Part shown: one piece after another, positions 51,346 to 60,728 of the stretch
Position numbering within the stretch: the stretch's first letter is position 1
Layout: each line of letters begins with the position of its first letter
Assembly (NCBI RefSeq): GCF_007679495.1
Contig: NZ_VEGP01000016.1
Span: 32,732 to 96,731, forward strand
From: Paenibacillus sp. 32O-W
GTDB lineage: Bacteria > Bacillota > Bacilli > Paenibacillales > NBRC-103111
Reading direction: 5' to 3'
DNA: 64,000 bases
Program-made: the position numbers and the translations under genes
Notes under the pieces: generated by a model
Database searches by the model: none
What the model was told of the DNA's origin: nothing
The model's input: the letters and a program-made list of their open reading frames with translations, nothing else

Positions 51346-53017
51346 GATTATCGCCTCTTTGTTGAAGATTCGCATGAGAATAATATGGAAGCTTGATTTC
51401 TATTTCAGTCCCCGTCTCGTCGGAACGAACGATCGTCAACCCGAAGGGAGCACCGAAACTTAGCCGCAACCGGCTATGAACATTCCAGAGTCCAATATTC
51501 GTGAATAACTTGACCCGGCCATCCAGCATTTGCTGCTCCGAAACCGATTCGAAAGCTTCGTTGTATTTTGCCATCCATTCAGGGCTCATTCCGCGACCTT
51601 TATCCGCAACGATCAGGGAATAATAGTCCTCATGGGCTTTTCCGGTTATATATATCCCGGTTGAAGGAAGTCCATGATTTTCATATCCATGCAAGAATGA
51701 ATTTTCCACAATCGGCTGAATCGTTAGGCGGAACAACGCCACTCTATCCAGCATTTCCTCGTCTATCTCCAGACTGAATTCGAGCTTTTCATAACGTTCC
51801 TGCTGTATTTTAATATAATTGCTTACGTGATCGATCTCTTCCCGCAGATGAATAATTTGCCGGGGGTTTCCGACTCTGTATCTTAACAGATTGGCGAGCC
51901 GCACCGTCATGCTGCTGATGGAGCGATTTCTGGCAATAACGGCAAGGGAGTTAATGACTTCCAATGTATTGTATAAGAAATGAGGATTGATTTGTGATTG
52001 AAGAGCCTGCAGAGTCGCATCTCTATGCTTAAGCTCGCTCTCCTTTTCCTTCAACCGGGAGATATGAATGACTTCTACAAGCCGTTTAACTTCGAGAAGC
52101 ATCTTATTGAAGTTAATAAAGGCCAAGACTAAAATAACGGCGGCGATCAACAGAGTAATCGTCCTTAAATCCGCCAAATTTCCAATCAAATGTTTTAGTG
52201 ATACTTCGGATATTATGGTCAGCTTAGTAAAGCGGGAGACGTTATAAACAATGTTCTTCTTCCCATTGCTCGAATGCTCGACAAATTGCCCTCGCGGAGA
52301 TGTTAATTTAGCCAATCGTTCTTCTGAAATGGTTTCCCCCCATTTTGCTTTATCCGGATGATACATATAACGGTTCTCGGCATCAACTATAGTAATATAG
52401 CCTTCCTTGCCGAATGTTTCTACATCTGCAATGGATAATAGCGGATCCATCTTTAATACGAACACTATAACACCGGCAGGCTGATACGTGACATTGTCAT
52501 ATATGAGGCGGGAAACCGTAACAAAAGCCGGCACTACACTCCAGTTCGTGCTTACAATGCCGTTTATAATAAAACTGCTTTCCTGCAAATGGTCAACAAT
52601 TTTTTTATCCAGATTGTAGCGAGCGGACTCCCCAAAAACGCCTCCTTTGACAGAATACATGTGAAAAGAAACGATATCTTTGCGCTTATAATTAATATCC
52701 GGGTATAATTCATCACTAATCCGTTTTTTGATCTGATACATTTCATAGGAATTGTTTGGGTCCAGCTTTATAAACTGTTGAATCAACGGATGGCCCGGGA
52801 GATTCTGCGTATCCTCTTTGATTTCTCTAAAATAATCGTCCAATTGATTGTTCAACCGCTGGACCAACTGCTCGTTAAAATAAATTGCACTTTGTTCGAT
52901 CGTCCTGGTCGATTCGAAATTCCATATAAATCCAATCAGTAGAAACGGCAAGCAGAAGAACACTATAAAATAAAGGGTTAATTTCTGCTTAACCGACAAT
53001 GGCTTCATGCCTCTCAT
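51338..53017 (-). CDS. YesM-type sensor histidine kinase
   Basis: A 559-residue membrane kinase. A first helix (about 13-32) and a second (about 280-300) flank a Cache-like extracellular sensor. A coiled segment follows (HAMP-like, weak), then the His_kinase domain with QSQINPHFLYNTLEVINSL, where the His is phosphorylated, and a C-terminal ATPase domain (PIVENSFLHGYE, ADKGRGM, GLWNVHSRL). This is the standard partner of YesN regulators and probably senses the sugar or its binding protein. GGAGTGGAAG precedes the ATG at 53017. First gene of the import operon. Confidence 0.91.
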   Translation of the reverse strand: MRGMKPLSVKQKLTLYFIVFFCLPFLLIGFIWNFESTRTIEQSAIYFNEQLVQRLNNQLDDYFREIKEDTQNLPGHPLIQQFIKLDPNNSYEMYQIKKRISDELYPDINYKRKDIVSFHMYSVKGGVFGESARYNLDKKIVDHLQESSFIINGIVSTNWSVVPAFVTVSRLIYDNVTYQPAGVIVFVLKMDPLLSIADVETFGKEGYITIVDAENRYMYHPDKAKWGETISEERLAKLTSPRGQFVEHSSNGKKNIVYNVSRFTKLTIISEVSLKHLIGNLADLRTITLLIAAVILVLAFINFNKMLLEVKRLVEVIHISRLKEKESELKHRDATLQALQSQINPHFLYNTLEVINSLAVIARNRSISSMTVRLANLLRYRVGNPRQIIHLREEIDHVSNYIKIQQERYEKLEFSLEIDEEMLDRVALFRLTIQPIVENSFLHGYENHGLPSTGIYITGKAHEDYYSLIVADKGRGMSPEWMAKYNEAFESVSEQQMLDGRVKLFTNIGLWNVHSRLRLSFGAPFGLTIVRSDETGTEIEIKLPYYSHANLQQRGDNHA

Positions 53018-53250
53018 GTTGCTTCCACTCCATTGCATTGAATTGATGGGAGCCGCAAATTTTTATAATACGGTAAAAAAGCCCCGCTTCCCACGATTTG
53101 GAAGGGGGACCTGCATGAAGTTTACCATAATCCCGTCACTGCCGGGTAGTCATTATACGCCAGACAGCGCGACTATTGTCCATGGTGTGGTCAGGATGAC
53201 TTTCATTTAGGGAACTGGGGAGTCTTCCTCTTTTTCACCCCGTTGCGATG

Positions 53251-53286
53251 AAAAAACCGCAGCGGCGGTTGTCCGCCGACTGCGGT
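53251..53286 (-). terminator. Terminator of the second importer operon
   Basis: On the minus strand ACCGCAGTCGGCGG, ACAA, CCGCCGCTGCGGT form a strong stem (53286-53256), followed by TTTTT. It lies 45 bases after the stop at 53332. The remainder of the 53018-53331 gap shows no further feature. Confidence 0.9.
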
Positions 53287-53331
53287 GTGGTACTACCCTT
53301 GCTTGCTTGAGGCTATGCTTTGCTTATCGCC

Positions 53332-54858
53332 TTATTGTTTGTTCTGCTTTTTCCACTCGTCGAGCTGCTTCTGAACTTCCTCTATGACCTTGTCGATGCC
53401 GGCGGTTTTACGCTTGCTGATGAATTCCTCCAGCTTCTCATTCGGATCTACCGCACCCGTATTCAGAGGAGGTCCGAACTGATCGGCTACTGCCTGGATG
53501 TTGGCGATCTCCGTCAACACCGACTGAGGATCGAAGGTAAATCCGAGTATCGGGGACGGCTGGGCAGCCTCGTTCTCCTTCAGCGTCTGGTCGCGAATCG
53601 CCTGTTCTTGTCCTTCCCTCAGGTAGGCGATAAATCCGTTCCCGAACACCCAGGTTTGGTTAGGATCGTACCCGCCGTCAGGAATCGGTTTAACTGTATT
53701 CTCGTTCACTTTCGTATAGTGCTTGCCCTCGATTCCGAAGGCGACGAGATTCAGCAGCTCCGGATCGGAATTAAGCAGATCCAGGAACATCAGCGCCCTT
53801 TCCGGATTGGCCGATGTTTTGCTGATGGCCTGCATGGATTGGATGATCGTATTCGTTCCGACGAACGGCTCCGTAATTGGAATCGCCACTACATCGTTGC
53901 CGCCGAATGACGTCTTCTCCTCCTGCTCCCGACCCGGTTTCAGCACGTTATGGAAGAAGGAAGCCACTTTGCCTACCTTCAGGTTTTCTTTGTCGCTCTT
54001 GAGCATCGGGGCGTCCTGATTGATCAGCCCTTTCTTATACCAGCTGTGCATCAATTCGAGATATTCTTTGTACTCCGGTGTCGTCGCGATGTCCACGACA
54101 CGCAGATCAGCGTCGTCGCGATAAATGCCAATGAGCGCTTGGTTGGAGATAAACTCCAGATTGTTGAAGGATGTTTTCATTACTTCAAATTTGCCGCCGC
54201 GCGTCATGGAGAAAGGAATCGTTCCCGGCTCGTCTGCCTTGATTTTCTCGAAGAACGGCTCCATATCCTTCACTTCTTTAATAGCTTCGGGATCGATGCC
54301 GTACTTGTCGACATATTTCTTCTGAATCAAGAACCCTTCTCTGTTCGTAATCGTCTGGTAGTTGAGAATGCCGTAGGTTTTGCCATCCACCTTCAGTGCC
54401 TGCCAGACGACATCCGGAAGCGCCTTCCTTAAATTCGGAGCATATTTGTCCAGCATGCTGTCGTCAAGCTCGGTAAAAGCTCCCTTCCGGGCATTCTGCG
54501 CATAGTCGAACATCCAGAACGATGTCCAGGCAATATCGAACTTCTCGTTCGATGCGACCATCGTGTTCAGCTTTTGTCCATAGCTGCCGCCATCAATCGG
54601 CTTCATGCGGATGGTGGCATTAATTTTTTCCTGAGTAATTTTATTCACGGCGTCCTCTACCGATTTAAGATCCGGCTGGGTGCTCCATTGGGGATAGTAC
54701 CAGCTCAATTCAACCGGTTTCAATTCCTGGTCCGAAGAATCGGAGCCCGTTCCAGAAGAAGCCCCTCCTTCCTGCTTTCCGCCTCCGCATGCACTCAACA
54801 CAAGAGCCGAGGAGAGCAGCAAAGTCAATCCCGAAGTCCATTTATTTCTGTTAGACAT
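53332..54858 (-). CDS. Large extracellular solute-binding lipoprotein, second system
   Basis: A 508-residue lipoprotein whose signal peptide ends in the lipobox LSAC (about residue 24), followed by a Gly/Ser-rich linker. It is the substrate receptor of the permeases encoded just upstream on the same strand. GGAGGTCATAAGT precedes the ATG. Here the binding protein is the last gene of the operon, after both permeases, whereas in the first system it precedes them. The two binding proteins differ clearly in sequence, so their substrates probably differ. A strong terminator follows. Confidence 0.9.
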   Translation of the reverse strand: MSNRNKWTSGLTLLLSSALVLSACGGGKQEGGASSGTGSDSSDQELKPVELSWYYPQWSTQPDLKSVEDAVNKITQEKINATIRMKPIDGGSYGQKLNTMVASNEKFDIAWTSFWMFDYAQNARKGAFTELDDSMLDKYAPNLRKALPDVVWQALKVDGKTYGILNYQTITNREGFLIQKKYVDKYGIDPEAIKEVKDMEPFFEKIKADEPGTIPFSMTRGGKFEVMKTSFNNLEFISNQALIGIYRDDADLRVVDIATTPEYKEYLELMHSWYKKGLINQDAPMLKSDKENLKVGKVASFFHNVLKPGREQEEKTSFGGNDVVAIPITEPFVGTNTIIQSMQAISKTSANPERALMFLDLLNSDPELLNLVAFGIEGKHYTKVNENTVKPIPDGGYDPNQTWVFGNGFIAYLREGQEQAIRDQTLKENEAAQPSPILGFTFDPQSVLTEIANIQAVADQFGPPLNTGAVDPNEKLEEFISKRKTAGIDKVIEEVQKQLDEWKKQNKQ

Positions 54859-55009
54859 ACTTATGACCTCCTTGAATAATTATATATTTTTATACCGTTT
54901 GGGAAAGTGAAGCTTGCGAGCGGAATCCGGTCTCCGATCATCACCTCCTTGGCTTGTCGCGGACTCCGCTCCTGCTTCCCGTACGGTTACTTAAAGCATC
55001 CTCGAAACA

Positions 55010-55894
55010 TTACTCCTTCAACGATCCGACCGTCATCCCTTTGACAAAGTATTTCTGACAGAAAGGGAAGACGAAGAGCATAGGACCGGCTCCAAGAAGC
55101 GCCAAGGCCATCCGTGTGGACAGGCTGGGGAATTGGGACAAATCGATATTGCCGCTGATGTATTGGGCATTCGTTGCAAAGAACTCGATCGAATTCATCG
55201 TCCGATACAGCAGCAGCTGCAGAGGCACCAGCTTCTCGTCGTCGATGAACAGCAGACCCAGCCACCAGTCGTTCCAGTAGGTGAAGCCGATAAAGAGCCC
55301 CACGGTAGCCAGCGCCGGTGTAGCCAACGGCAGAATAATTCGGAAAAATATTTTCCATTCGTTGGCCCCGTCGATTTTGGCCGATTCGATCACTTCGAGC
55401 GGCATCTTGTCCATGAATCCCTTCATGATCATGACATAGAACGGATTAAGCAAGTATGGAATGATCAGCACCCATATCGTGTCTTTCAACTGCAGGTACT
55501 TCGTCATCATAATATAGAACGGGACGAGCCCGCCGCTAAACAGCATGGTGAAGAACACATAGAACGTCGTAATCCGGCGGTAACGGTAATCCCGGCGGGA
55601 AATCGTATAACCGATCATCGCGGTCAGCAGCAAGCCCGCGGCCGTACCTACGACCGTGACGAAAATCGTCACGCCGTAAGACATAAGAAGCTGCGCCGGG
55701 TATTTAAAGACGGTTTGATAGGCCGTCAAGCTGAACTGCTCGGGAAACAGCTTATAGCCGCCGCGAATCAAAGCTTCTTCATCCGAGAATGAAATAGAGA
55801 CAACAAGCAGGAGCGGCACCACCATGCACAAGGTAATGATGATAAAAAACAAATGTATGATTCCTTGTGCCCATTTCGGGTTGTCAGTCGACAT
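55010..55894 (-). CDS. Sugar ABC transporter permease (LplC type), second system
   Basis: A 294-residue six-helix permease. The EAA loop reads LEVIESAKIDGANEWKIFF then RIILPLATPALAT, and the C-terminus is FPFCQKYFVKGMTVGSLKE-like (KYFVKGMTVGSLKE). GGGGGGCTCGTGA precedes the ATG. It starts 14 bases after the other permease gene and is followed, after 151 bases, by the binding protein gene. No ATPase gene is present. Confidence 0.92.
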   Translation of the reverse strand: MSTDNPKWAQGIIHLFFIIITLCMVVPLLLVVSISFSDEEALIRGGYKLFPEQFSLTAYQTVFKYPAQLLMSYGVTIFVTVVGTAAGLLLTAMIGYTISRRDYRYRRITTFYVFFTMLFSGGLVPFYIMMTKYLQLKDTIWVLIIPYLLNPFYVMIMKGFMDKMPLEVIESAKIDGANEWKIFFRIILPLATPALATVGLFIGFTYWNDWWLGLLFIDDEKLVPLQLLLYRTMNSIEFFATNAQYISGNIDLSQFPSLSTRMALALLGAGPMLFVFPFCQKYFVKGMTVGSLKE

Positions 55895-55908
55895 TCACGA
55901 GCCCCCCT

Positions 55909-56886
55909 CTACCACAATGCGTTTTCGCTGTTGATTTTTTTGATGATATAGTTGGTCGACAGTACGAGAATAAAACCGACGACGGATTGATACAGACCAA
56001 CGGCGGCGCTCATTCCAACATCGCCTAGATCACGCAGCGAACGATAAACATAAGTGTCGATAACATCGGTCGTCGTATACAGGAAGCTGGAGTTGTTCGG
56101 AATGAAATAGAACAGTCCGAAATCGGCCCGGAACATCCCGCCTACGGCGATTATAAACAAAATGATAATGAGCGGCGTCAGCAGCGGCAGCGTAATGCGG
56201 AAGACCATCTGGAACTTGGAGGCCCCATCGATTTTCGCCGCCTCATAATAGGTGGGATTGATACCTATAATGCCCGCATAATAGATGAGCGTGGAGAAGC
56301 CTACCGCCTTCCACAGCTGGACTCCGTTAAGCAGATACGGCCATTTGTCCGCCTCCTGATACCATTGGACCGGATCCCACCCGAAGGATAGGAACAGATG
56401 GTACAGGAACCCTTTCTCATGCTCCAGAAAAGCCAGGGTAATGTATCCGACAACTACCCAGGACAAGAAATACGGGAAGAACAAAGCCGTTTGGTACACT
56501 TTCACAAACCGTCCGGACACCTCGTTCATCAGCACGGCGAGAATAAGTGCGGCCGTGGTTGTAATAATGATGAACCCGAGATTATAGAGAACCGTATTCC
56601 GGGTAATTTGGAAGGCGGCCTCCGAGGAGAAGAAAAATTTGAAATTGTTTAAGCCGTTCCATTCGCTTCCAAAAATCCCGAGATCAAAGCGATACTGTTT
56701 AAAAGCAACGATCAAGCCGATGAGCGGCAAATAATTGATCACAAGCTTGATTAGAACTCCGGGCAAGGAAAGAAAAAACAGTTCTTTATTTCTCTTGAAC
56801 TGCTCCCACTCTCGGGCCAGCTTGCCGCGGGGTCGGGAACGCATGGGTACCGCTTGCGGCGTTCCGCCTGATGTTGGTTTATCCAT
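55909..56886 (-). CDS. Sugar ABC transporter permease (LplB type), second system
   Basis: A 325-residue six-helix permease with LPGVLIKLVINYLPLIG near the first helix and the EAA loop PTYYEAAKIDGASKFQM then RITLPLL. The C-terminus KKINSENALW is typical. I chose the ATG at 56886 behind GGGGTGAAATT; an upstream start at 56910 is less supported. First gene of the import operon, whose promoter should lie in the repeat-bearing gap upstream. Confidence 0.92.
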   Translation of the reverse strand: MDKPTSGGTPQAVPMRSRPRGKLAREWEQFKRNKELFFLSLPGVLIKLVINYLPLIGLIVAFKQYRFDLGIFGSEWNGLNNFKFFFSSEAAFQITRNTVLYNLGFIIITTTAALILAVLMNEVSGRFVKVYQTALFFPYFLSWVVVGYITLAFLEHEKGFLYHLFLSFGWDPVQWYQEADKWPYLLNGVQLWKAVGFSTLIYYAGIIGINPTYYEAAKIDGASKFQMVFRITLPLLTPLIIILFIIAVGGMFRADFGLFYFIPNNSSFLYTTTDVIDTYVYRSLRDLGDVGMSAAVGLYQSVVGFILVLSTNYIIKKINSENALW

Positions 56887-57110
56887 AATTTCACCCCAAG
56901 TCATAAGCAAAATTTCAGCTTCTGTACGAACTATATCGGAGCCGCCCGAAAAACGAAACTGGAAAGATCGTACTTTTGTTCTGAAGACGACTGCTCATTT
57001 TGTACTTTACTGCTCAATTGCAACAATTAAGGGCTTAAAGCCAGCTATATCAAGGGAATTTACCGGCTTGTCATATACCGTTAGCGCAGCAAATCAGCCC
57101 CGGATAAATA

Positions 57111-57237
57111 CCCCACAAAGTGACGCACAGCCTTCGAAGCGTATTCCGGGTACTTTGCGGGGAGCCCCGAAAAAATACCCCACAAAGTGACGCACAGCCT
57201 TCGAACCGTATTCCGGGTACTTTGCGGGGAGCCCCGA
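57111..57237 (+). repeat. Dispersed palindromic repeat, copies 3 and 4 in tandem
   Basis: Two copies (57111-57170 and 57178-57237, period 67) of CCCCACAAAGTGACGCACAG, CCTTCGAAGCGTATTCCGGG, TACTTTGCGGGGAGCCCCGA. They differ at one base (GAAGCG/GAACCG). The ends CCCCACAAAGT and ACTTTGCGGGG pair with one mismatch to form a long hairpin. They lie between the AraC-type regulator gene and the permease operon. The rest of 56887-57110 shows no gene or clear promoter. Confidence 0.9.
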
Positions 57238-57245
57238 AACCAATC

Positions 57246-57343
57246 AAAAAAAGGCTGAAGATGTTCAGCCTTTAATGTTGATTCGGCCCCCTGATCAAAC
57301 CTTGGAAACCGGAAACAGCCGTCCGGCGAAATGTCCGGACGGC
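57246..57343 (-). terminator. Terminator hairpins after the AraC-type regulator gene
   Basis: GCCGTCCGG/CCGGACGGC (57318-57343) comes first on the minus strand, then AGGCTGAA CATC TTCAGCCT (57271-57252) with seven T residues. The second is the better terminator. Confidence 0.82.
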
Positions 57344-57370
57344 TCCTTATTCTATTTAACGGAAACGGCT

Positions 57371-59728
57371 TCAATGGTGCCCGGGCAGACTTCTCTTCAA
57401 GCGGTATTCCCGGGGTGTCGTTCCGTATTTGCTTTTGAACAGCTTGAAGAAGTGACTTTGGGTACGATACCCGACACGCTCCATCACTTCTTTGATGCTG
57501 TAATCTTCCCCTTCCAGCAGTTCCAGAGCCTTATTCAGCCTCACGTTATGGATATACTCCGTTACGGTGACGGAAGTATTGGCTTTGAACAGCCTCCCGA
57601 CGTACGCCGATGACATCTTAAGCATGGAGGAGATGCTCTGCAGGCTGAGATCCATATCCATATAGTGGGTATCTATCAGTTCGCAAATCGTATCCACCAG
57701 CGCATCCTTCTTCTCCTCACTGGAGGATTGCCGATGCTCCTCCAGATTGGCGAACATCTTAAGGAACTGGTCCCGGACTTCCTCCAGTGTTTCGGCCTCG
57801 AGCACCCGGCGATATCCGTCCTGCCAGTCCATATCGACGGGAAGCAGACGGTTATTGTTAATCTCCATAATTGTGCCGCGAATGACAACTAGAAGGTGAA
57901 GAATCCAGTGCTGGATGTTCTCGATGTTGGAGCGGGCCGCCTGGTTCAGCAGCTCATCCAAATCGGCGGCAAGAGCTTCCGTTCGCGCGGCCTTCAGGTT
58001 TTCCGCAAGCCTCTTCTCCAATTCGGCCGTATTCGGGAAGGTATCGCTGCCCGCCTTCTCCCTGATCCGCTCCGGAGTGACTACTGAGCGCTTGCCGAAT
58101 ACCATCCGGTAGGCCGAACTGCGCAAAGCTTCCCCATACCGCGAAGTCCACTCCCTATAATCGGCGGCAGGCTGGCTTATCGCCACGGTCAGAGACAAAC
58201 GGTACAGCCGGTACAGGGTCTCTTGAACCTCTTCGAGAACAGGGACCAGCCTGTCCATAAGCTCCGGCTCCATTCCCGCCCCACTGACGAGCAGGGTGAA
58301 TTGATCGTTCTTCATATCCACGAATTCCACCGGCGCCAGAACCGACAGCAATTCTTCCGAAATATTGCCGACCGCGAACGAGAGCAGCCTTCTGTCGGCG
58401 GAAGACAACTGCATATATTGCTTGTAATCGTCGATTTTCATTACGATAAGCACATAAGGCCCGGACTCGGCAATTCGAAGCCGGCCGTCGGCGATCCATT
58501 GCCGGAAGGTTTGCTCATTCTCGGCCGTGCTGTCCAGGATAAGCTTCCGCAGTTGATAGTTGATAACGATCGATCGTTTGGCATCCCGGTCCCGTTCATA
58601 CTCATCCATTTTCCGGAAAACATGGGTATGCAGTTGAGAAAGATACTTCATCTCGTCCTGGACCCCCGTCCGCATTCCGGCAAACATCGACTGCGGAACC
58701 TGCTTTAATTGCTTCAGAATGTTCTCCAGAGGCCCGTAGAGCTTCCTTGAAACCGGAAACGCGGCAATGAGCGATAGCAGCAGGAAAAGAACGGTGATGA
58801 GGATGAAATGCCCGCGCATTTGATAAATGCTGCCGAGCACAGCCTCATAGGGCCGTATGCTGACAATGGTCCAGCCGTATACGTCCGTATGCATGTAGCT
58901 GACCAGGTGGGAGCTGTCCTGGATCTTGCGGACAAATTGCCCGAAGCTCCCCGGCTGATCGGTCAGCAGGGCTTCCTCCAATTCATCCGGATCGATTGCC
59001 GGCGGAAGTTGATTGCGGGTATAATATTCGCCCTTGCCGTTGACGATCACAATGCTGTTCTCCCCGTAGCCGCTTAATCCGTTCAGCATCTGCAGATTAT
59101 CGAACAGCCATTCCGGCTTGACGGCCAGGATAACCATGCTGGAGGAGTGGTCCGCCGGGGATTCTTCCGAACCGTACATTAAATAGCCGAACAAATCGAT
59201 GCTGGATACGTTGCCTTCCGTGCTGGAATCCTGGTCGTAGCTTATAGGAATGAGCTGAAGGCGGCTGATGGAATCGCTCGTATGCAGGAACCGATCGAGC
59301 CGTTCTCTCTCCCCATTGGCATTCTGCTGGAACAAGGAATCCGTCGAATAATATTTTCCCGTATTAGCGTTATAGATAATAATCGAATGCAAAAAGGAGG
59401 TGGAAGAAACCAGCTTCTCCAGCTTCAGCATCTTGGAGGGCAGCTCGAAGATGTTCTCATCCCGCCCGTATAACAAAGCTACCATATCGGTATCCAAATA
59501 AACGGATTTGGCCAGATTCTCCACCATTTCATTCATGGACATAATATTATAGTTAATCTGCGCCAATATTTTCCGATCGGCTTCAGATTGAATTTTCAGA
59601 GCGGTATCCCGGGAATTCATATACAAAATCATAGAGAAAATCGTCACCAAAACGAAAGGAATGGTGAGCACCGCCAGCAAAATCCGGCGCAAATATTTTC
59701 GGGATCGGTACAAACGAATGATGTTCAC
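57371..59728 (-). CDS. Membrane-bound AraC family regulator with extracellular sensor
   Basis: A 785-residue one-component regulator: a helix (about 16-40), an extracellular Cache-like sensor (about 45-290), a second helix (about 296-318), a cytoplasmic region (about 330-670) and a C-terminal AraC DNA-binding domain (about 685-782) with QSISSMLKMSSAYVGRLFKA and KEVMERVGYRTQSHFFKLFK. Such proteins sense a sugar outside and activate the linked transporter, replacing a two-component system. It starts at a GTG (59728) behind GGAGGGAA. Its gene precedes the permease operon, with terminators and two repeat copies between, so it is transcribed separately. Confidence 0.88.
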   Translation of the reverse strand: MNIIRLYRSRKYLRRILLAVLTIPFVLVTIFSMILYMNSRDTALKIQSEADRKILAQINYNIMSMNEMVENLAKSVYLDTDMVALLYGRDENIFELPSKMLKLEKLVSSTSFLHSIIIYNANTGKYYSTDSLFQQNANGERERLDRFLHTSDSISRLQLIPISYDQDSSTEGNVSSIDLFGYLMYGSEESPADHSSSMVILAVKPEWLFDNLQMLNGLSGYGENSIVIVNGKGEYYTRNQLPPAIDPDELEEALLTDQPGSFGQFVRKIQDSSHLVSYMHTDVYGWTIVSIRPYEAVLGSIYQMRGHFILITVLFLLLSLIAAFPVSRKLYGPLENILKQLKQVPQSMFAGMRTGVQDEMKYLSQLHTHVFRKMDEYERDRDAKRSIVINYQLRKLILDSTAENEQTFRQWIADGRLRIAESGPYVLIVMKIDDYKQYMQLSSADRRLLSFAVGNISEELLSVLAPVEFVDMKNDQFTLLVSGAGMEPELMDRLVPVLEEVQETLYRLYRLSLTVAISQPAADYREWTSRYGEALRSSAYRMVFGKRSVVTPERIREKAGSDTFPNTAELEKRLAENLKAARTEALAADLDELLNQAARSNIENIQHWILHLLVVIRGTIMEINNNRLLPVDMDWQDGYRRVLEAETLEEVRDQFLKMFANLEEHRQSSSEEKKDALVDTICELIDTHYMDMDLSLQSISSMLKMSSAYVGRLFKANTSVTVTEYIHNVRLNKALELLEGEDYSIKEVMERVGYRTQSHFFKLFKSKYGTTPREYRLKRSLPGHH

Positions 59729-60134
59729 GGCAATTCCCTCCGCGACCATTATCACTGAAAACGTTAAGCCCGAACATGATGCTTAGTCAGACATGAAACG
59801 GTCAGTATAATTTGAAATCAGACAAAACTTAAGGGCCCCCGCCATCCGTTGGCAGGACCCTCTTGCAGTTTACCATATTCCTATCAGCCGCGGGAAGATA
59901 TTCGCGCGGAATAACTCGAAACAAGGCGCAACAACGAGACTATTGCACCTGATATTTTTCAAATAACGGGACTATCGACCAGAATATCAAAAGGTGGTAT
60001 GATGAAAAAAAACGCAGGCTGTACGCCTCTTTGGCGCTTGATTGGTGAATCACTAGATCCGGTTCCGGGTAATTCAATATAGAAGAAGATATGCACTCTT
60101 TAAAATATTTTAGAAAGGAGAGGCGTTTCCTCGT
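59729..60134. other. Gene-free divergent region with cre-like half-site and repeated hairpin
   Basis: TGAAAACGTTAA (59756-59767) resembles a catabolite-responsive element but departs from the consensus at its end. The hairpin at 59833-59860 (minus strand CTGCCAACGGATGGCGG core) is a relative of that at 33930-33956. GAGACTATTG (59937) and GGGACTATCG (59968) are similar decamers. No gene is present. Confidence 0.5.
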
Positions 60135-60617
60135 ATGCCTGGCAGGCACGGGTTTTTCACGCCGAGTTTATCGATGGACGGCCAAACCGTGGAGCAAATT
60201 CGGACAAGCTTGATCCGACAGCTTCTTTTTTTTGACGAGCAGCAGCTTAATGTTCTGGATACCTACTTCCCGGCCTATTGCACGGAGCCCGAGGAACGTT
60301 CATCCACCGCTGCCTGGATGGAGCATTACGTAGCGGAGCTGGAGCACATTGTGTCCGGGCTTGCGGGGGAATCTCCCTGCTTGCCCGACAAAGTGCTGAT
60401 CGGAAGCACGGTCACTTTGCAGCAGCCGGCAGAGACGAAAACCTACAAAATTTGCTTCCCCCAGGACGCGGATCCGGATTCGGGGCGCCTGTCCTTTCTT
60501 TCCCCCATCGGAATGCGGCTGCTGTTGGCTTCACTCCACGAAACCGTCCGGCTTCCCGCCCAGTGTGAAGGAACCGATACGGTCATTGCCGATATCCGTT
60601 TTGAAGGGGATGTGTGA
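60135..60617 (+). CDS. GreA/GreB C-terminal-domain protein
   Basis: A 160-residue soluble protein. Residues about 85-158 match the Gre factor C-terminal domain, which binds the rim of the RNA polymerase secondary channel: VLIGSTVTLQ, YKICFPQDADPDSGRLSFLS and PIGMRLLLA correspond to the IGSTV, ADP...G.IS..SP.G..L pattern. The N-terminal part (1-80) is helical but does not show the acidic coiled-coil tip of GreA, so it may act like Rnk-type proteins that compete for the channel. AAAGGAGAGG lies 12 bases before the ATG. It is a single gene; the function is inference. Confidence 0.72.
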   Translation: MPGRHGFFTPSLSMDGQTVEQIRTSLIRQLLFFDEQQLNVLDTYFPAYCTEPEERSSTAAWMEHYVAELEHIVSGLAGESPCLPDKVLIGSTVTLQQPAETKTYKICFPQDADPDSGRLSFLSPIGMRLLLASLHETVRLPAQCEGTDTVIADIRFEGDV

Positions 60618-60728
60618 GGGGGCAAAGGAGGACTATCGCCTTCTCCAGATAGTTTTCAGTGTCCGCTCACTAATCAAAGTACGGTTTTCCAAGCTTGACT
60701 AATTCATTTTTATATGCGGGGTATTCAG

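Noticed and set aside
57081..57374. 97-codon minus-strand frame and the frame at 35796-36011 minus with similar peptides
   Set aside because: Both simply read through copies of the palindromic repeat family and lack ribosome sites.
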